A stretch of DNA of 64,000 bases from Coriobacteriia bacterium (GTDB taxonomy: Bacteria; Actinomycetota; Coriobacteriia; Anaerosomatales; Anaerosomataceae), in the NCBI GenBank assembly GCA_030655755.1, contig JAUSOQ010000028.1, positions 124,001 through 188,000 of the forward strand, in the 5' to 3' direction. The notes under the pieces were generated by a model, which made no database searches, was not told the DNA's origin, and worked only from the letters and a program-made list of their open reading frames with translations. Positions 40,532 through 48,928 of this stretch are shown one piece after another (the stretch's first letter is position 1; each line of letters begins with the position of its first letter). A program made the position numbers and the translations under genes.

Positions 40532-42244
40532 GTGAGAGAGGTCATCGAGTCGCTCGTGTCCGAGGCACTGCGTTCCGCTGTCCAGGGCGGACGCATCACG
40601 CTTACCGAGCTGCCCGAACCCGCAGTCGAACGGCCGCGCGATCCCTCCCATGGTGACTGGGCCACGAGCGTCGCCCTGCGCACCGCGAAGGCGGCGGGTA
40701 TGAACCCACGCGAACTCGCTCAGGTGCTTGCCGACGAGATGGCCGACCACCCTGATATCGACGCTGTCGAGATCGCGGGTCCCGGATTCATCAATCTCCG
40801 TGTATCCGCACACGCACTGCAACGTGTCCTGCGAGAGGTGCGCGCCGAGGGGACCGGTTACGGTCGCCTCGATCTTGGCAAAGGCCGGCGTGTGCAGGTG
40901 GAGTTCGTCTCGGCGAATCCCGTTGGACCCATGCATGTAGGACACGGCCGGTGGGCCGCGCTCGGCGACAGCATGGCACGAGTGCTGGAGCATGCGGGCT
41001 ATAGCGTGGAGCGCGAGTTCTACGTCAACGACGCGGGTGTGCAGATGGACACCTTCGCCAAGTCGGTCGCCGCACGCTATCTCGAACTCTGCGGGCGCGA
41101 GATAGAGTTCGGCGAGGACTGGTATCGCGGAGCCTACATCACCGAGATCGCGCGCGAGATCTTTGAGGCTGAAGGAGCGAGCTGGGCCGACGCCGACCCC
41201 GCAAAGCGCGAGTCTCACTTCAAAGAGACGGCGTACGTGCAGGTGCTCGAGCACCTCAAGCACGTATTGCATGGGATGGGCGTGGACTTCGATGTCTGGT
41301 TCTCCGAGCGGACCTTGCATGCGCCATCCGCCGACGGTGGGCCCAGCGAGGTCGAGCAGGCCATCGAGTCACTGCGCGCTGCCGGTCACATCTACGAGTT
41401 GGACGATGCGACCTGGTTCGCATCGATACCGTTCGGTGATGACAAGGACCGCGTGCTGAAGAAGGCGGATGGCAGCTACACGTACTTCGCCGCCGATATC
41501 GCCTACCACAAAGACAAGTTCGACCGTGGTTTCGACCGCGTCATCGACATCTGGGGCGCCGACCATCACGGCTACGTGAAGCGTATGGAGGCTGCGGTGG
41601 CGGCGCTCGGTCATCCGGGCCAGCTCGATGTCGTCATCGGCCAGCTCGTGAACCTGTTCCGCGACGGCGAGGTCGTGCGCATGTCCAAGCGCACCGGCGA
41701 GATGGTGACCTTCGAAGACCTGCTCGACGAAGTCGGCCCGGATGCTGCGCGCTACTTCTTCCTGCGCCGCTCCACCGACCAGCCGCTCGACTTCGACATC
41801 GGACTCGCCAAGCAACGTAGCAACGAGAACCCGGTCTTCTACGTGCAGTACGCCCATGCGCGCATCTGCTCGATCCTGCGCAAAGCGGCTGGCGCAGACA
41901 CGAGTGATGACAGCGTGGACATCTCTGCAACCGTCGCCGAGCTTGTCTCCGAAGACGCGCCGCTTAAGCTGCTCGCGGGCGATGCGGAACTCTCTCTCAT
42001 GCGCAAGCTCGCCGAGTTCCCCGAGGTCGTTGAGGTAGCCGCGCTGCAGCTCACCCCTTCCAAGCTCACGCGCTATGCCGAGGAACTCGCTGCGGCGTTC
42101 CATCAGTTCTACACGCTGTGCAAAGTCGTCGATCCCGAAGAGCCTGAACTCACCGCGGCGCGTCTGTACGCTGTCGATGCGACGCGCATCGCGCTGGCCG
42201 ACGTTCTGGTCCTCGTAGGGGTGAGCGCACCCGAGCGCATGTAG
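40532..42244 (+). CDS. argS: Arginyl-tRNA synthetase
   Basis: Charges tRNA-Arg. The 570-residue protein has the HIGH-type motif SANPVGPMHVGHGR (HVGH at 135-138), the KMSKS-type motif RMSKRTGEMV (from residue 383) and the Add1 N-terminal domain plus helical anticodon-binding C-terminus (YAEELAAAFHQFYTLCKV). GTG 40532 is 9 nt after GAGGAG; an in-frame start at 40445 would give an unusual extension. It opens the actinobacterial argS-lysA-hom block. Confidence 0.95.
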   Translation: MREVIESLVSEALRSAVQGGRITLTELPEPAVERPRDPSHGDWATSVALRTAKAAGMNPRELAQVLADEMADHPDIDAVEIAGPGFINLRVSAHALQRVLREVRAEGTGYGRLDLGKGRRVQVEFVSANPVGPMHVGHGRWAALGDSMARVLEHAGYSVEREFYVNDAGVQMDTFAKSVAARYLELCGREIEFGEDWYRGAYITEIAREIFEAEGASWADADPAKRESHFKETAYVQVLEHLKHVLHGMGVDFDVWFSERTLHAPSADGGPSEVEQAIESLRAAGHIYELDDATWFASIPFGDDKDRVLKKADGSYTYFAADIAYHKDKFDRGFDRVIDIWGADHHGYVKRMEAAVAALGHPGQLDVVIGQLVNLFRDGEVVRMSKRTGEMVTFEDLLDEVGPDAARYFFLRRSTDQPLDFDIGLAKQRSNENPVFYVQYAHARICSILRKAAGADTSDDSVDISATVAELVSEDAPLKLLAGDAELSLMRKLAEFPEVVEVAALQLTPSKLTRYAEELAAAFHQFYTLCKVVDPEEPELTAARLYAVDATRIALADVLVLVGVSAPERM

Positions 42245-42255
42245 ATGATGACTAC

Positions 42256-42283
42256 TTGTGAACTCTAAGAGTTAGCATATACT
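42256..42283 (+). promoter_or_regulatory. Promoter of lysA
   Basis: TTGTGA (42256-42261) and TATACT (42278-42283), 16 bp apart, 42 bp before the lysA start. Confidence 0.45.
42261..42273. promoter_or_regulatory. Operator-like dyad in the lysA promoter
   Basis: AACTCT-A-AGAGTT is a perfect 13-bp dyad filling the spacer between the -35 and -10 boxes. The flanks extend the symmetry in part. Binding of a repressor here would block lysA. Confidence 0.4.
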
Positions 42284-42324
42284 AAGCCTACCATACTGCG
42301 ACCACGAGATACGGGGAGGTACCC

Positions 42325-43689
42325 ATGGCCGGCAGACCCTCTGCACCGCGACCACCCGTGACGCCTGATCTCAAGACGGCCGCCGACCTTATGCCGGTGC
42401 TGCCCATGACCGCCGAGGTCAAGGACGGACGCCTCTGGATCGGTGGCGTGGACATGGTCGAGCTCGCACATGAGGCGGGTACGGCGCTCTACGTCATGGA
42501 TGAGGCGACGATCCGCCATCAGCTTCAGGAGTACGTGCGCTGGACGACCTACCACTGGCGCGACGTCGACGTCGTCTTCGCGGGCAAGGCGTTCATGTCG
42601 CTCGCGATGTGCAGGATCGTGGCCGAGGAAGGCTGCTGCCTGGACGTCTCCAGTGGCGGAGAGCTTGCGTTCGCACGGCGTGCGGGTGTCCCGATGGAGC
42701 GGATCTACGTTCACGGCAACAACAAGACGCCGCTCGAGCTGACCGAGTGCCTCGACGCCGGTGTCGGGCGGATCGTGGTCGACAGCTTCGAGGAGATGGA
42801 TCGCCTCTCGGCGCTCGCTGCCGAGCGGAGCGTCACGCAGAAAGTGTTAATCCGCGTCACCCCCGGGGTCGAGGCCGATACGCACGACTTCATCATGACC
42901 GGCGCCGAGGACAGTAAGTTCGGCTTCGGGCGTAACCAGGGCCTCGCGATGCAGGCGGTCGAGCGCGCGATCGCGCTACCCGGCATCGACTTCGACGGGT
43001 TGCACATGCATATCGGGAGCCAGATCTTCGCGCTGCGCAGCTTCGCCAAAGCGATCGAGGTCATCGTGGAGTTCATCGCTGAGATCAAGGAGCGCACGGG
43101 TGTCGAGGTACACATGTTGGACACGGGTGGCGGTCTCGGCATCGCCTATGGTCTGCCTGATGAGCCCTCCACGATCAAAGATTACGGGAAGGTCGTCGTC
43201 GACGGTATCAAGGAGGAGTGCGTCAAGCACGGCCTCACGGTGCCGGCGATGGCGGTAGAGCCGGGTCGCAGCATCGTCGCCAATGCAGGTGTGACGCTTT
43301 ACACCGTGGGCTCGATCAAGGAGATCCCGGGTATCCGCACCTACGTCGCTGTCGACGGGGGCATGAGCGACAACATACGGACGTCGCTGTATGACGCACA
43401 CTACGAGGCGCTCATCGCCAACAAGGCGGACCAGCCCCGGGAGATGGTCAGGACGGTCGCCGGCAAGCACTGCGAGAGCGGCGACATCGTCGTCAACGAC
43501 GCCCCACTGCAGCGCGTGGACGTCGGTGACGTGCTGTGTGTATGCGCGACAGGCGCCTACTGCCAGTCGATGAGCAGCAACTACAACAAGCAGGTACGCC
43601 CCGGCGTCGTCTTCGTGCGAGATGGGGAGTGGCGGTTCGTCGTTCGTCGCGAGACCTACGAGGACCTGCTACACAACGAGGTGGGGTAG
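42325..43689 (+). CDS. lysA: Diaminopimelate decarboxylase
   Basis: Makes L-lysine from meso-diaminopimelate with PLP. The 454-residue protein has the PLP Lys88 (FAGKAFMS), HMHIGSQI, DTGGGLGIAY, VEPGRSIVANAG, and the CESGDIVV and GAYCQSMSSNYN active-site segments. ATG 42325 follows GGGGAGGT. The RelE-type toxin gene converges on it 3 bp downstream. Confidence 0.96.
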   Translation: MAGRPSAPRPPVTPDLKTAADLMPVLPMTAEVKDGRLWIGGVDMVELAHEAGTALYVMDEATIRHQLQEYVRWTTYHWRDVDVVFAGKAFMSLAMCRIVAEEGCCLDVSSGGELAFARRAGVPMERIYVHGNNKTPLELTECLDAGVGRIVVDSFEEMDRLSALAAERSVTQKVLIRVTPGVEADTHDFIMTGAEDSKFGFGRNQGLAMQAVERAIALPGIDFDGLHMHIGSQIFALRSFAKAIEVIVEFIAEIKERTGVEVHMLDTGGGLGIAYGLPDEPSTIKDYGKVVVDGIKEECVKHGLTVPAMAVEPGRSIVANAGVTLYTVGSIKEIPGIRTYVAVDGGMSDNIRTSLYDAHYEALIANKADQPREMVRTVAGKHCESGDIVVNDAPLQRVDVGDVLCVCATGAYCQSMSSNYNKQVRPGVVFVRDGEWRFVVRRETYEDLLHNEVG

Positions 43690-43692
43690 CGC

Positions 43693-43959
43693 TCACAACC
43701 CTCGATACACATCCCGTCGATGACCCAGCCTGATGACGAGGATGACGAGGCGGTCATCTTCGATCGCGTAGACGACGCGGTACGCTCCCACACGGACGCG
43801 CCAGAGCTCATCGGGCGAGGCGAGACGCTTCGCGGTCACAGGTCGAGGGTCGTGGCACAGTGCGTCGATCGCCGGCGTCAGTCGGCGTTTGACGGCGGGG
43901 TCAAGCCGGGTGAATGCCCGGTATGCCGATGGTTTGAACTCTACGTGCCACTCACTCAT
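43693..43959 (-). CDS. RelE/ParE-family toxin
   Basis: An 88-residue toxin with the RelE pattern: EFKPSAYRAFTRLDPAVKRR, then RLASPDELWRVRVGAYRVVYAI and VIRLGHRRDVYRGL. It is probably a ribosome-dependent mRNA cutter. It follows its antitoxin by 6 bp. The pair sits in the junction between lysA and hom, which are adjacent in most Actinobacteria. Confidence 0.92.
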   Translation of the reverse strand: MSEWHVEFKPSAYRAFTRLDPAVKRRLTPAIDALCHDPRPVTAKRLASPDELWRVRVGAYRVVYAIEDDRLVILVIRLGHRRDVYRGL

Positions 43960-43965
43960 GGCGCG

Positions 43966-44229
43966 TCAGAGTCCGAACTCACGCTTGATGTCGCCCCAGG
44001 CGACGTTGTCCTCGTGCGCCTCGAGCAGCGCTTCATGGGCTTCGCCGATGTCTATGTCGTCCTCGTATCTCTCGATGAGCGCATCGAGTAAGCGAAGCTC
44101 ATCGATGGAGATGACCGCAGCCACGTCATCGTCGTGCCGGGTGATCACCGTGCGTTCTCGCGTGTACGCCGCCCTGTTGATGACCTCAGCAAGATCCTTG
44201 CGTGCATCTGCGACACTCATGCGTGCCAT
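43966..44229 (-). CDS. Phd/YefM-family antitoxin
   Basis: An 87-residue antitoxin. MARMSVADARKDLAEVINRA is the DNA-binding Phd/YefM start, followed by ERTVITRHDDDVAAVISIDE and an acidic, helical C-terminus that wraps the toxin. ATG 44229 has a strong AGGAGGT before it; the longer open frame to 44502 is antisense to hom. It also represses the operon. Confidence 0.9.
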   Translation of the reverse strand: MARMSVADARKDLAEVINRAAYTRERTVITRHDDDVAAVISIDELRLLDALIERYEDDIDIGEAHEALLEAHEDNVAWGDIKREFGL

Positions 44230-44241
44230 GACGATACCTCC

Positions 44242-44256
44242 TGTACAAGATGTACA
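44242..44256. promoter_or_regulatory. Antitoxin operator candidate
   Basis: Two copies of the palindrome TGTACA, 3 bp apart, cover the start of transcription between the -10 box and the ribosome binding site of the toxin-antitoxin operon. Confidence 0.5.
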
Positions 44257-44257
44257 A

Positions 44258-44286
44258 AATCTAGCATGCTGCGTTGCATATGACAA
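44258..44286 (-). promoter_or_regulatory. Promoter of the phd-relE type operon
   Basis: Read on the minus strand, TTGTCA (44281-44286) and TAGATT (44258-44263) are 17 bp apart, a good match to a housekeeping promoter. Confidence 0.55.
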
Positions 44287-44383
44287 GGAGAGATGCAGGG
44301 GAACGGCTGGTGTAATGAAGCCATCTGTGCTCGTCTCGGCTACAATAGCGTCTCGTAGTGGCACCTCTTGTGGAGGATGCATC

Positions 44384-45673
44384 ATGCGCACAGTCAACGT
44401 AGGTCTTATCGGTCTTGGCACCGTCGGTTCCGGCGTCGCGGAGATATTCGCGCGCCATGCAGGCGACTTCCGTCGTCGTGCGGGTGTCGACATCACGATC
44501 ACGCGCTTCGCAGATCGCGACGGCGCGCGCGCGGCTGCTCTTCAGATTCCCGCCGACCGCTTCACGACTGACGCTGCCGACATCATCAATGACCCGGAGA
44601 TCGACATCATCATCGAGCTCATCGGCGGGACCGGCGTGGCGCGGGATGTCGTGCTGGACGCGTTGCGCGCGGGCAAGAGTGTCGTCACCGCGAACAAGGC
44701 TCTGATGGCCAGTCACGGCCAGGAGGTCATGGAGACCGCCGAGGAGCACGGTGTCGACATCATGTTCGAGGCTAGCGTGGGCGGTGGTATCCCGATCATC
44801 GGTCCACTCAAGCACTCGCTCGTGAGTAACGAGATCCAGAGCGTCCTCGGCATCGTGAACGGTACGACCAACTACATGCTCACCCGCATGGCGGAGGACG
44901 GTCTGGACTACGACACCGCGTTGGCCGAGGCACAAGCGAAGGGTTTTGCCGAGGCGGACCCTACCGCGGACGTCGACGGTCTGGATGCGGCCGCGAAGAT
45001 CGCTATTCTGGCATCGATCGCTTTCAACTCGCGTGTCGTCTTCGGCCAGGTACCTGTTGAGGGCATCCGCAGTATCACGCCCGAGGACATCGCTTACGCG
45101 GAAGAGATGGGCTACGCGATCAAGCTCGTTGCCATCGCCCGCCGTGTGAACGGAAGCATTGACGTGCGCGTACATCCCACGATGATCCGTGCCGATCACC
45201 CGCTTGCGAAGGTGAACGGCGTCTACAACGCCATCTATGTCATCGGCGATTCGGTCGGCGAGACGATGTTCTTCGGCGAGGGAGCCGGCTCGCTCCCTGC
45301 CGCCTCGGCGGTCGTCGGCGACATCATCGAGGTCGCGCGCCATATCGGCAGCGGTTGCCTCGGTCTGGTGGGCTGCACCTGCAATGAGAAGCTTGCCGTT
45401 CGCGACATGGGCGAGCTCACCACCGAGTACTACGTCCGACTGCTCGTCGAAGATGAACCTGGCGTGCTCGCGCGCGTCGCCGGCATCTTCGGCGACAACG
45501 GCGTTTCCTTAGGCTCGGTGATACAGAAGCGTACCGATGAGTCGGGTGCCGCCGAGATCGTGTGGGTCACGCACCGTGCAGCTGAGCGCGATGTCCAGGC
45601 TGCTCTCGCGAGCATCCGTGCGCTCGACGCGGTGCAGACGGTCGGTTCGGTCATTCGAGTCGAGGACCTGTAG
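44384..45673 (+). CDS. hom: Homoserine dehydrogenase
   Basis: Reduces aspartate semialdehyde to homoserine. The 429-residue protein has the NAD(P) motif GLIGLGTVGSGV, TANKALM, FEASVGGGIPII, GIVNGTTNYML and AEADPTADVDGLDAA, plus a C-terminal ACT domain (YYVRLLVEDEPGVLARVAGI) for threonine feedback. ATG 44384 follows TGGAGGA; a TACAAT at 44341-44346 may be the -10 box. thrB follows by 4 bp; thrC, usually between them, is absent. Confidence 0.96.
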   Translation: MRTVNVGLIGLGTVGSGVAEIFARHAGDFRRRAGVDITITRFADRDGARAAALQIPADRFTTDAADIINDPEIDIIIELIGGTGVARDVVLDALRAGKSVVTANKALMASHGQEVMETAEEHGVDIMFEASVGGGIPIIGPLKHSLVSNEIQSVLGIVNGTTNYMLTRMAEDGLDYDTALAEAQAKGFAEADPTADVDGLDAAAKIAILASIAFNSRVVFGQVPVEGIRSITPEDIAYAEEMGYAIKLVAIARRVNGSIDVRVHPTMIRADHPLAKVNGVYNAIYVIGDSVGETMFFGEGAGSLPAASAVVGDIIEVARHIGSGCLGLVGCTCNEKLAVRDMGELTTEYYVRLLVEDEPGVLARVAGIFGDNGVSLGSVIQKRTDESGAAEIVWVTHRAAERDVQAALASIRALDAVQTVGSVIRVEDL

Positions 45674-45677
45674 CACG

Positions 45678-46595
45678 ATGGTGCGAACCGTCAGTGTCCC
45701 TGCCACTTCCGCCAATCTCGGACCGGGTTACGACTCGTTCGGAGTCGCCCTCACCCTGCGCAACGAGTTCACTGCCGGACTCTGTGATGCCTGGTCGGTG
45801 ACGGTTGAGGGCGAGGGCGCCGGCGTGTTGCCTGTCAACGTCGACAACCAGGTCGTCCGGGCAATGGCGAGAGTCTTCGCCGAGACCGGTCAGCCCGATC
45901 TGGCTGCAAGGGTGGTCTGTCGCAACGCGATCCCAGTCGGTCGCGGACTCGGTTCGTCCTCGGCGGCGATCGTCGGGGGTCTTGTGCTGGCCGATGCCCT
46001 GGTAAGCGGGGGGCTCGGTCAGGAACGTCTCTTCGAACTCGCCGTGGAACTGGAGGGCCACCCCGACAACGTCGCGGCGGCGCTCTTCGGCGGAATGACC
46101 GTATGTTGGGTGACTTCCGAGGGGCCGCATGCATTGCGAGTGGAGCCGTTCGCGGGACTTGCAGCGGTGGTCTCGGTCAGTGATTCTAAGTTCCCGACCT
46201 TGGCTGCACGTGCGGTGTTGCCGGATATGGTCCCGCACGCCGATGCGGCGTTCAACGTGAGTCGCGCGGCATTGCTCGTCACAGGGATTGCCGCCGGTGA
46301 CGCGACTCTACTGCGGGAAGGGCTTGCCGATCGCATACATGAGCAGTACCGTGCAGCGGTCGTGCCCGATCTCGAGGTCGTGAAGCGCGCGTTGCTCGAT
46401 GCCGGCGCCGACGGCGCGGCGCTTTCGGGCGCGGGTCCCAGCATCATCGGACTCGTGATGGCCGAGAACGCTGACGAGGCGCTAGGGCGCGCACGCGATA
46501 TCGTGCTGCGAGCGCATGCGTTGTTGGAGTCCGTCAAAGGACGTTCTCAGGTGCGCGTCCTAGGCATCGATCGCGATGGAGCCCTGCTCCTGTGA
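45678..46595 (+). CDS. thrB: Homoserine kinase
   Basis: Phosphorylates homoserine. The 305-residue GHMP kinase has SVPATSANLGPGYDSFG, PVGRGLGSSSAAIVGGL (ATP loop), EGHPDNVAAALFGG and ALSGAGPSIIGLV. ATG 45678 follows the hom stop by 4 bp. Threonine synthase must lie elsewhere. Confidence 0.95.
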   Translation: MVRTVSVPATSANLGPGYDSFGVALTLRNEFTAGLCDAWSVTVEGEGAGVLPVNVDNQVVRAMARVFAETGQPDLAARVVCRNAIPVGRGLGSSSAAIVGGLVLADALVSGGLGQERLFELAVELEGHPDNVAAALFGGMTVCWVTSEGPHALRVEPFAGLAAVVSVSDSKFPTLAARAVLPDMVPHADAAFNVSRAALLVTGIAAGDATLLREGLADRIHEQYRAAVVPDLEVVKRALLDAGADGAALSGAGPSIIGLVMAENADEALGRARDIVLRAHALLESVKGRSQVRVLGIDRDGALLL

Positions 46596-46605
46596 AGGCT
46601 GGCGT

Positions 46606-47994
46606 ATGGGCGGAGTGACGGGATTCTCGCGCGGTTCGACCCGTGATGTAGTCTCCGCCATCTGCGCTGCCCTTGCGGTGCCCACCCTGGCGCTTGCGCC
46701 TTCAGTAGGAGAGCGCGGTTGGGTCATGCTCGTCATCGCCTCGATCCTGGTCGCGGCTGCAGTGTTCATGGCATCCTGCGGATACACCTACGGTATGGCC
46801 GCGCTCTTCGCTACTACAGCACTCAAGAACGCTACCGTTCCTCTCGGCGATATCCGCGTGGACGCGTTCATCTCCATTCTGGTAGGCGTCCTCCTTGCGG
46901 GGCTGTTAGAAGTCGTGAAGCGGAGGCGGTTTCGGATTCCCAGGCTCTCTGTGCTTGAATGGGCGCTTCTCGGCCCGTTCGCGGCTGGTGTATGGTCGCT
47001 AGCTGCTTCCCTCGACCGGGCCACGACCCTCATGTGTCTGCTAAGGCTGCTGGTCTTGTGGGTGGCGGCGATAGCAGCGTCCCGGGCTCTGGTAGACGAA
47101 GCGGCGCGCAGGACCGCGCTGGTGGCGTTTATTGGAGCGGGTACCGTACTTGCCACTTTCGCCATCGTCCAGTGGTCGCTCCCTGACCTCGGGATCGGCG
47201 TTATACACATCCAAGCCAGTGCGCTACCCGGCATGATGCTCATCAGGCCGGCGGGGTTCTATCTCGATCCGAACTTCCTTGCGGCCCATCTCGCGCTCAC
47301 GTCCCTGGGTGCGCTTGCGCTCGCCGGTGTCGGCGGACGTGCACGGTGGTGGTTCGTTCCGGCGGCAGTGATGCTTGAGGGTGTAGTGCTCACGTTCTCA
47401 CGCTCGGCATGGGTGGCGCTGACACTCGGACTCGTCATACTGTTCGTAGTCGGTTCAAGACGGTCACGATTGCCTTTGATCGGCACCCTGGTCGTCGTGA
47501 TCATGGTCGCTGGAGCGCTCAACGGACCCGAGCTGCTGCTCAGCAGGGTCACATCGATGCTGTTGTTTGATGACGGGTCGTCGACCGCCACCCGGCTGTT
47601 CATGGCAGGATCGACAGTGGAGATGACATTCGACAGGCCGGTGTTCGGTACGGGACTCGGAGCGTACGCCGAAGCCTATCCTGAGTACCGTAAGCCGGGG
47701 GCGTTGCTCCGCGTGACGCATCCACACCAGGTCCCACTCGCGTTGATCGCCGAGACGGGCATCGCCGGCCTCGTTGCTCAGATCGCGCTGTTCACCGTTC
47801 TTCTCAGTGTCGTTCTCCGCAGATATCGCGCCGGTTTTACGGCGGTAGACGTGGCGGTGGTTACCGGGTTTGCGACACTGTTGGTCGGCAGCATGCTGCA
47901 GTACTTTCTGTACTTCAAACCGGCGTGGCTTTTGTGCGGACTGCTCGCAGCGGGCATGGAACGACCGACCGTGAAGCTACAGCGCGCCGAGTAG
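46606..47994 (+). CDS. O-antigen ligase/polymerase family membrane protein
   Basis: A 462-residue protein with about 11 membrane segments. The Wzy_C/RfaL signature is RPAGFYLDPNFLAAHLAL, FSRSAWVAL and FGTGLGAYAEAYPEYR with HPHQVPLALIAETG in the large outer loop. Such proteins polymerise or attach glycans at the cell surface. It begins 10 bp after thrB, without a good ribosome binding site, and interrupts the usual thrB-rho order. No glycosyltransferases are next to it. Confidence 0.88.
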   Translation: MGGVTGFSRGSTRDVVSAICAALAVPTLALAPSVGERGWVMLVIASILVAAAVFMASCGYTYGMAALFATTALKNATVPLGDIRVDAFISILVGVLLAGLLEVVKRRRFRIPRLSVLEWALLGPFAAGVWSLAASLDRATTLMCLLRLLVLWVAAIAASRALVDEAARRTALVAFIGAGTVLATFAIVQWSLPDLGIGVIHIQASALPGMMLIRPAGFYLDPNFLAAHLALTSLGALALAGVGGRARWWFVPAAVMLEGVVLTFSRSAWVALTLGLVILFVVGSRRSRLPLIGTLVVVIMVAGALNGPELLLSRVTSMLLFDDGSSTATRLFMAGSTVEMTFDRPVFGTGLGAYAEAYPEYRKPGALLRVTHPHQVPLALIAETGIAGLVAQIALFTVLLSVVLRRYRAGFTAVDVAVVTGFATLLVGSMLQYFLYFKPAWLLCGLLAAGMERPTVKLQRAE

Positions 47995-48100
47995 CGGTCT
48001 CCGTCGGGAGACTTGACTGGTTTCGCGCCTTCGGGGAAGAATGAAGTATCCCTTTTAGCGCCGCAGGGCATCGCATGCCGATACATCCTTCCAGGAGCAG

Positions 48101-48928
48101 TTGTTGAACGACAACAGACCCATCATCATCGCGCACATCTCAGACCTGCACTGCGGGTCTCAGTACCACATCCCGAGTCTGGCGACGCGCGTCGCCGACG
48201 AGATCAACGAGCTCAAACCAGATGCGCTCATCGTGACCGGTGACCTGACGGACATGGGATTTCGGCAGGAGTTCGAGGTGGCGCGCAGACTCATCTCGCG
48301 CATGAACGTCGATCGGGTGATGGTGCTACCGGGTAACCATGACGCGCGGAACGTCGGTGACATGCATTTCGAGGAGCTCTTCGGATCCCGGTCGACCGAG
48401 CTCGCGTTCGAGGGCGTGCGGGTGCTCGGCCTTGACTCATCGGAGCCGGATCTCGACAACGGCCGGATCGGTCGCGAACGCTATCGGTGGATCGAGGAGC
48501 GCTTCAGCGATCCGGACGAGTTCAAGATGGTCGCATTGCACCACCATTTGATCCCGGTGCCGGGAACCGGCCGCGAACGCAACATCGTCTACGACGCCGG
48601 TGACGTACTGCGCGTCCTGGCGAACAGCGGGTGCGATCTGGTGCTGTGCGGCCACAAGCACGTCCCCAACGTCTGGCGTCTCGAATCCATCGTTATCGTG
48701 AATGCGGGCACGGCTTGTTCCTACCGGTTGCGTGGCAAGACGAGGGCAAGTTACAACATCATCGAACTCCATCCCGATCGGGTGAAGATCGTGCTCAAGC
48801 ACCCGTTCGACAAGCCGGAGACCGTGGCGGACTTCCGCCGCACGATCAAGCGGGAGTGCGCCTGGCGACCTGATGCCGAGCTTCGCGAAGAGGAGAACCC
48901 GGACACGTCCGGAGTGTGGACTTCGTGA
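48101..48928 (+). CDS. Calcineurin-like metallophosphoesterase (CpdA-like)
   Basis: A 275-residue phosphodiesterase with all metal motifs: ISDLHCGS (DxH), VTGDLTD (GDxxD), LPGNHDAR, ALHHHLIP and CGHKHVPN. This is the class III cyclic-nucleotide phosphodiesterase layout. TTG start (48101 or 48104) behind AGGAG; TTGACT (48013-48018) may be a -35. The stop overlaps the cyclic 2,3-diphosphoglycerate synthetase start by 4 bp, so its true substrate may be the cyclic or open diphosphoglycerate made by the next two genes. That link is inference. Confidence 0.85.
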   Translation: MLNDNRPIIIAHISDLHCGSQYHIPSLATRVADEINELKPDALIVTGDLTDMGFRQEFEVARRLISRMNVDRVMVLPGNHDARNVGDMHFEELFGSRSTELAFEGVRVLGLDSSEPDLDNGRIGRERYRWIEERFSDPDEFKMVALHHHLIPVPGTGRERNIVYDAGDVLRVLANSGCDLVLCGHKHVPNVWRLESIVIVNAGTACSYRLRGKTRASYNIIELHPDRVKIVLKHPFDKPETVADFRRTIKRECAWRPDAELREEENPDTSGVWTS

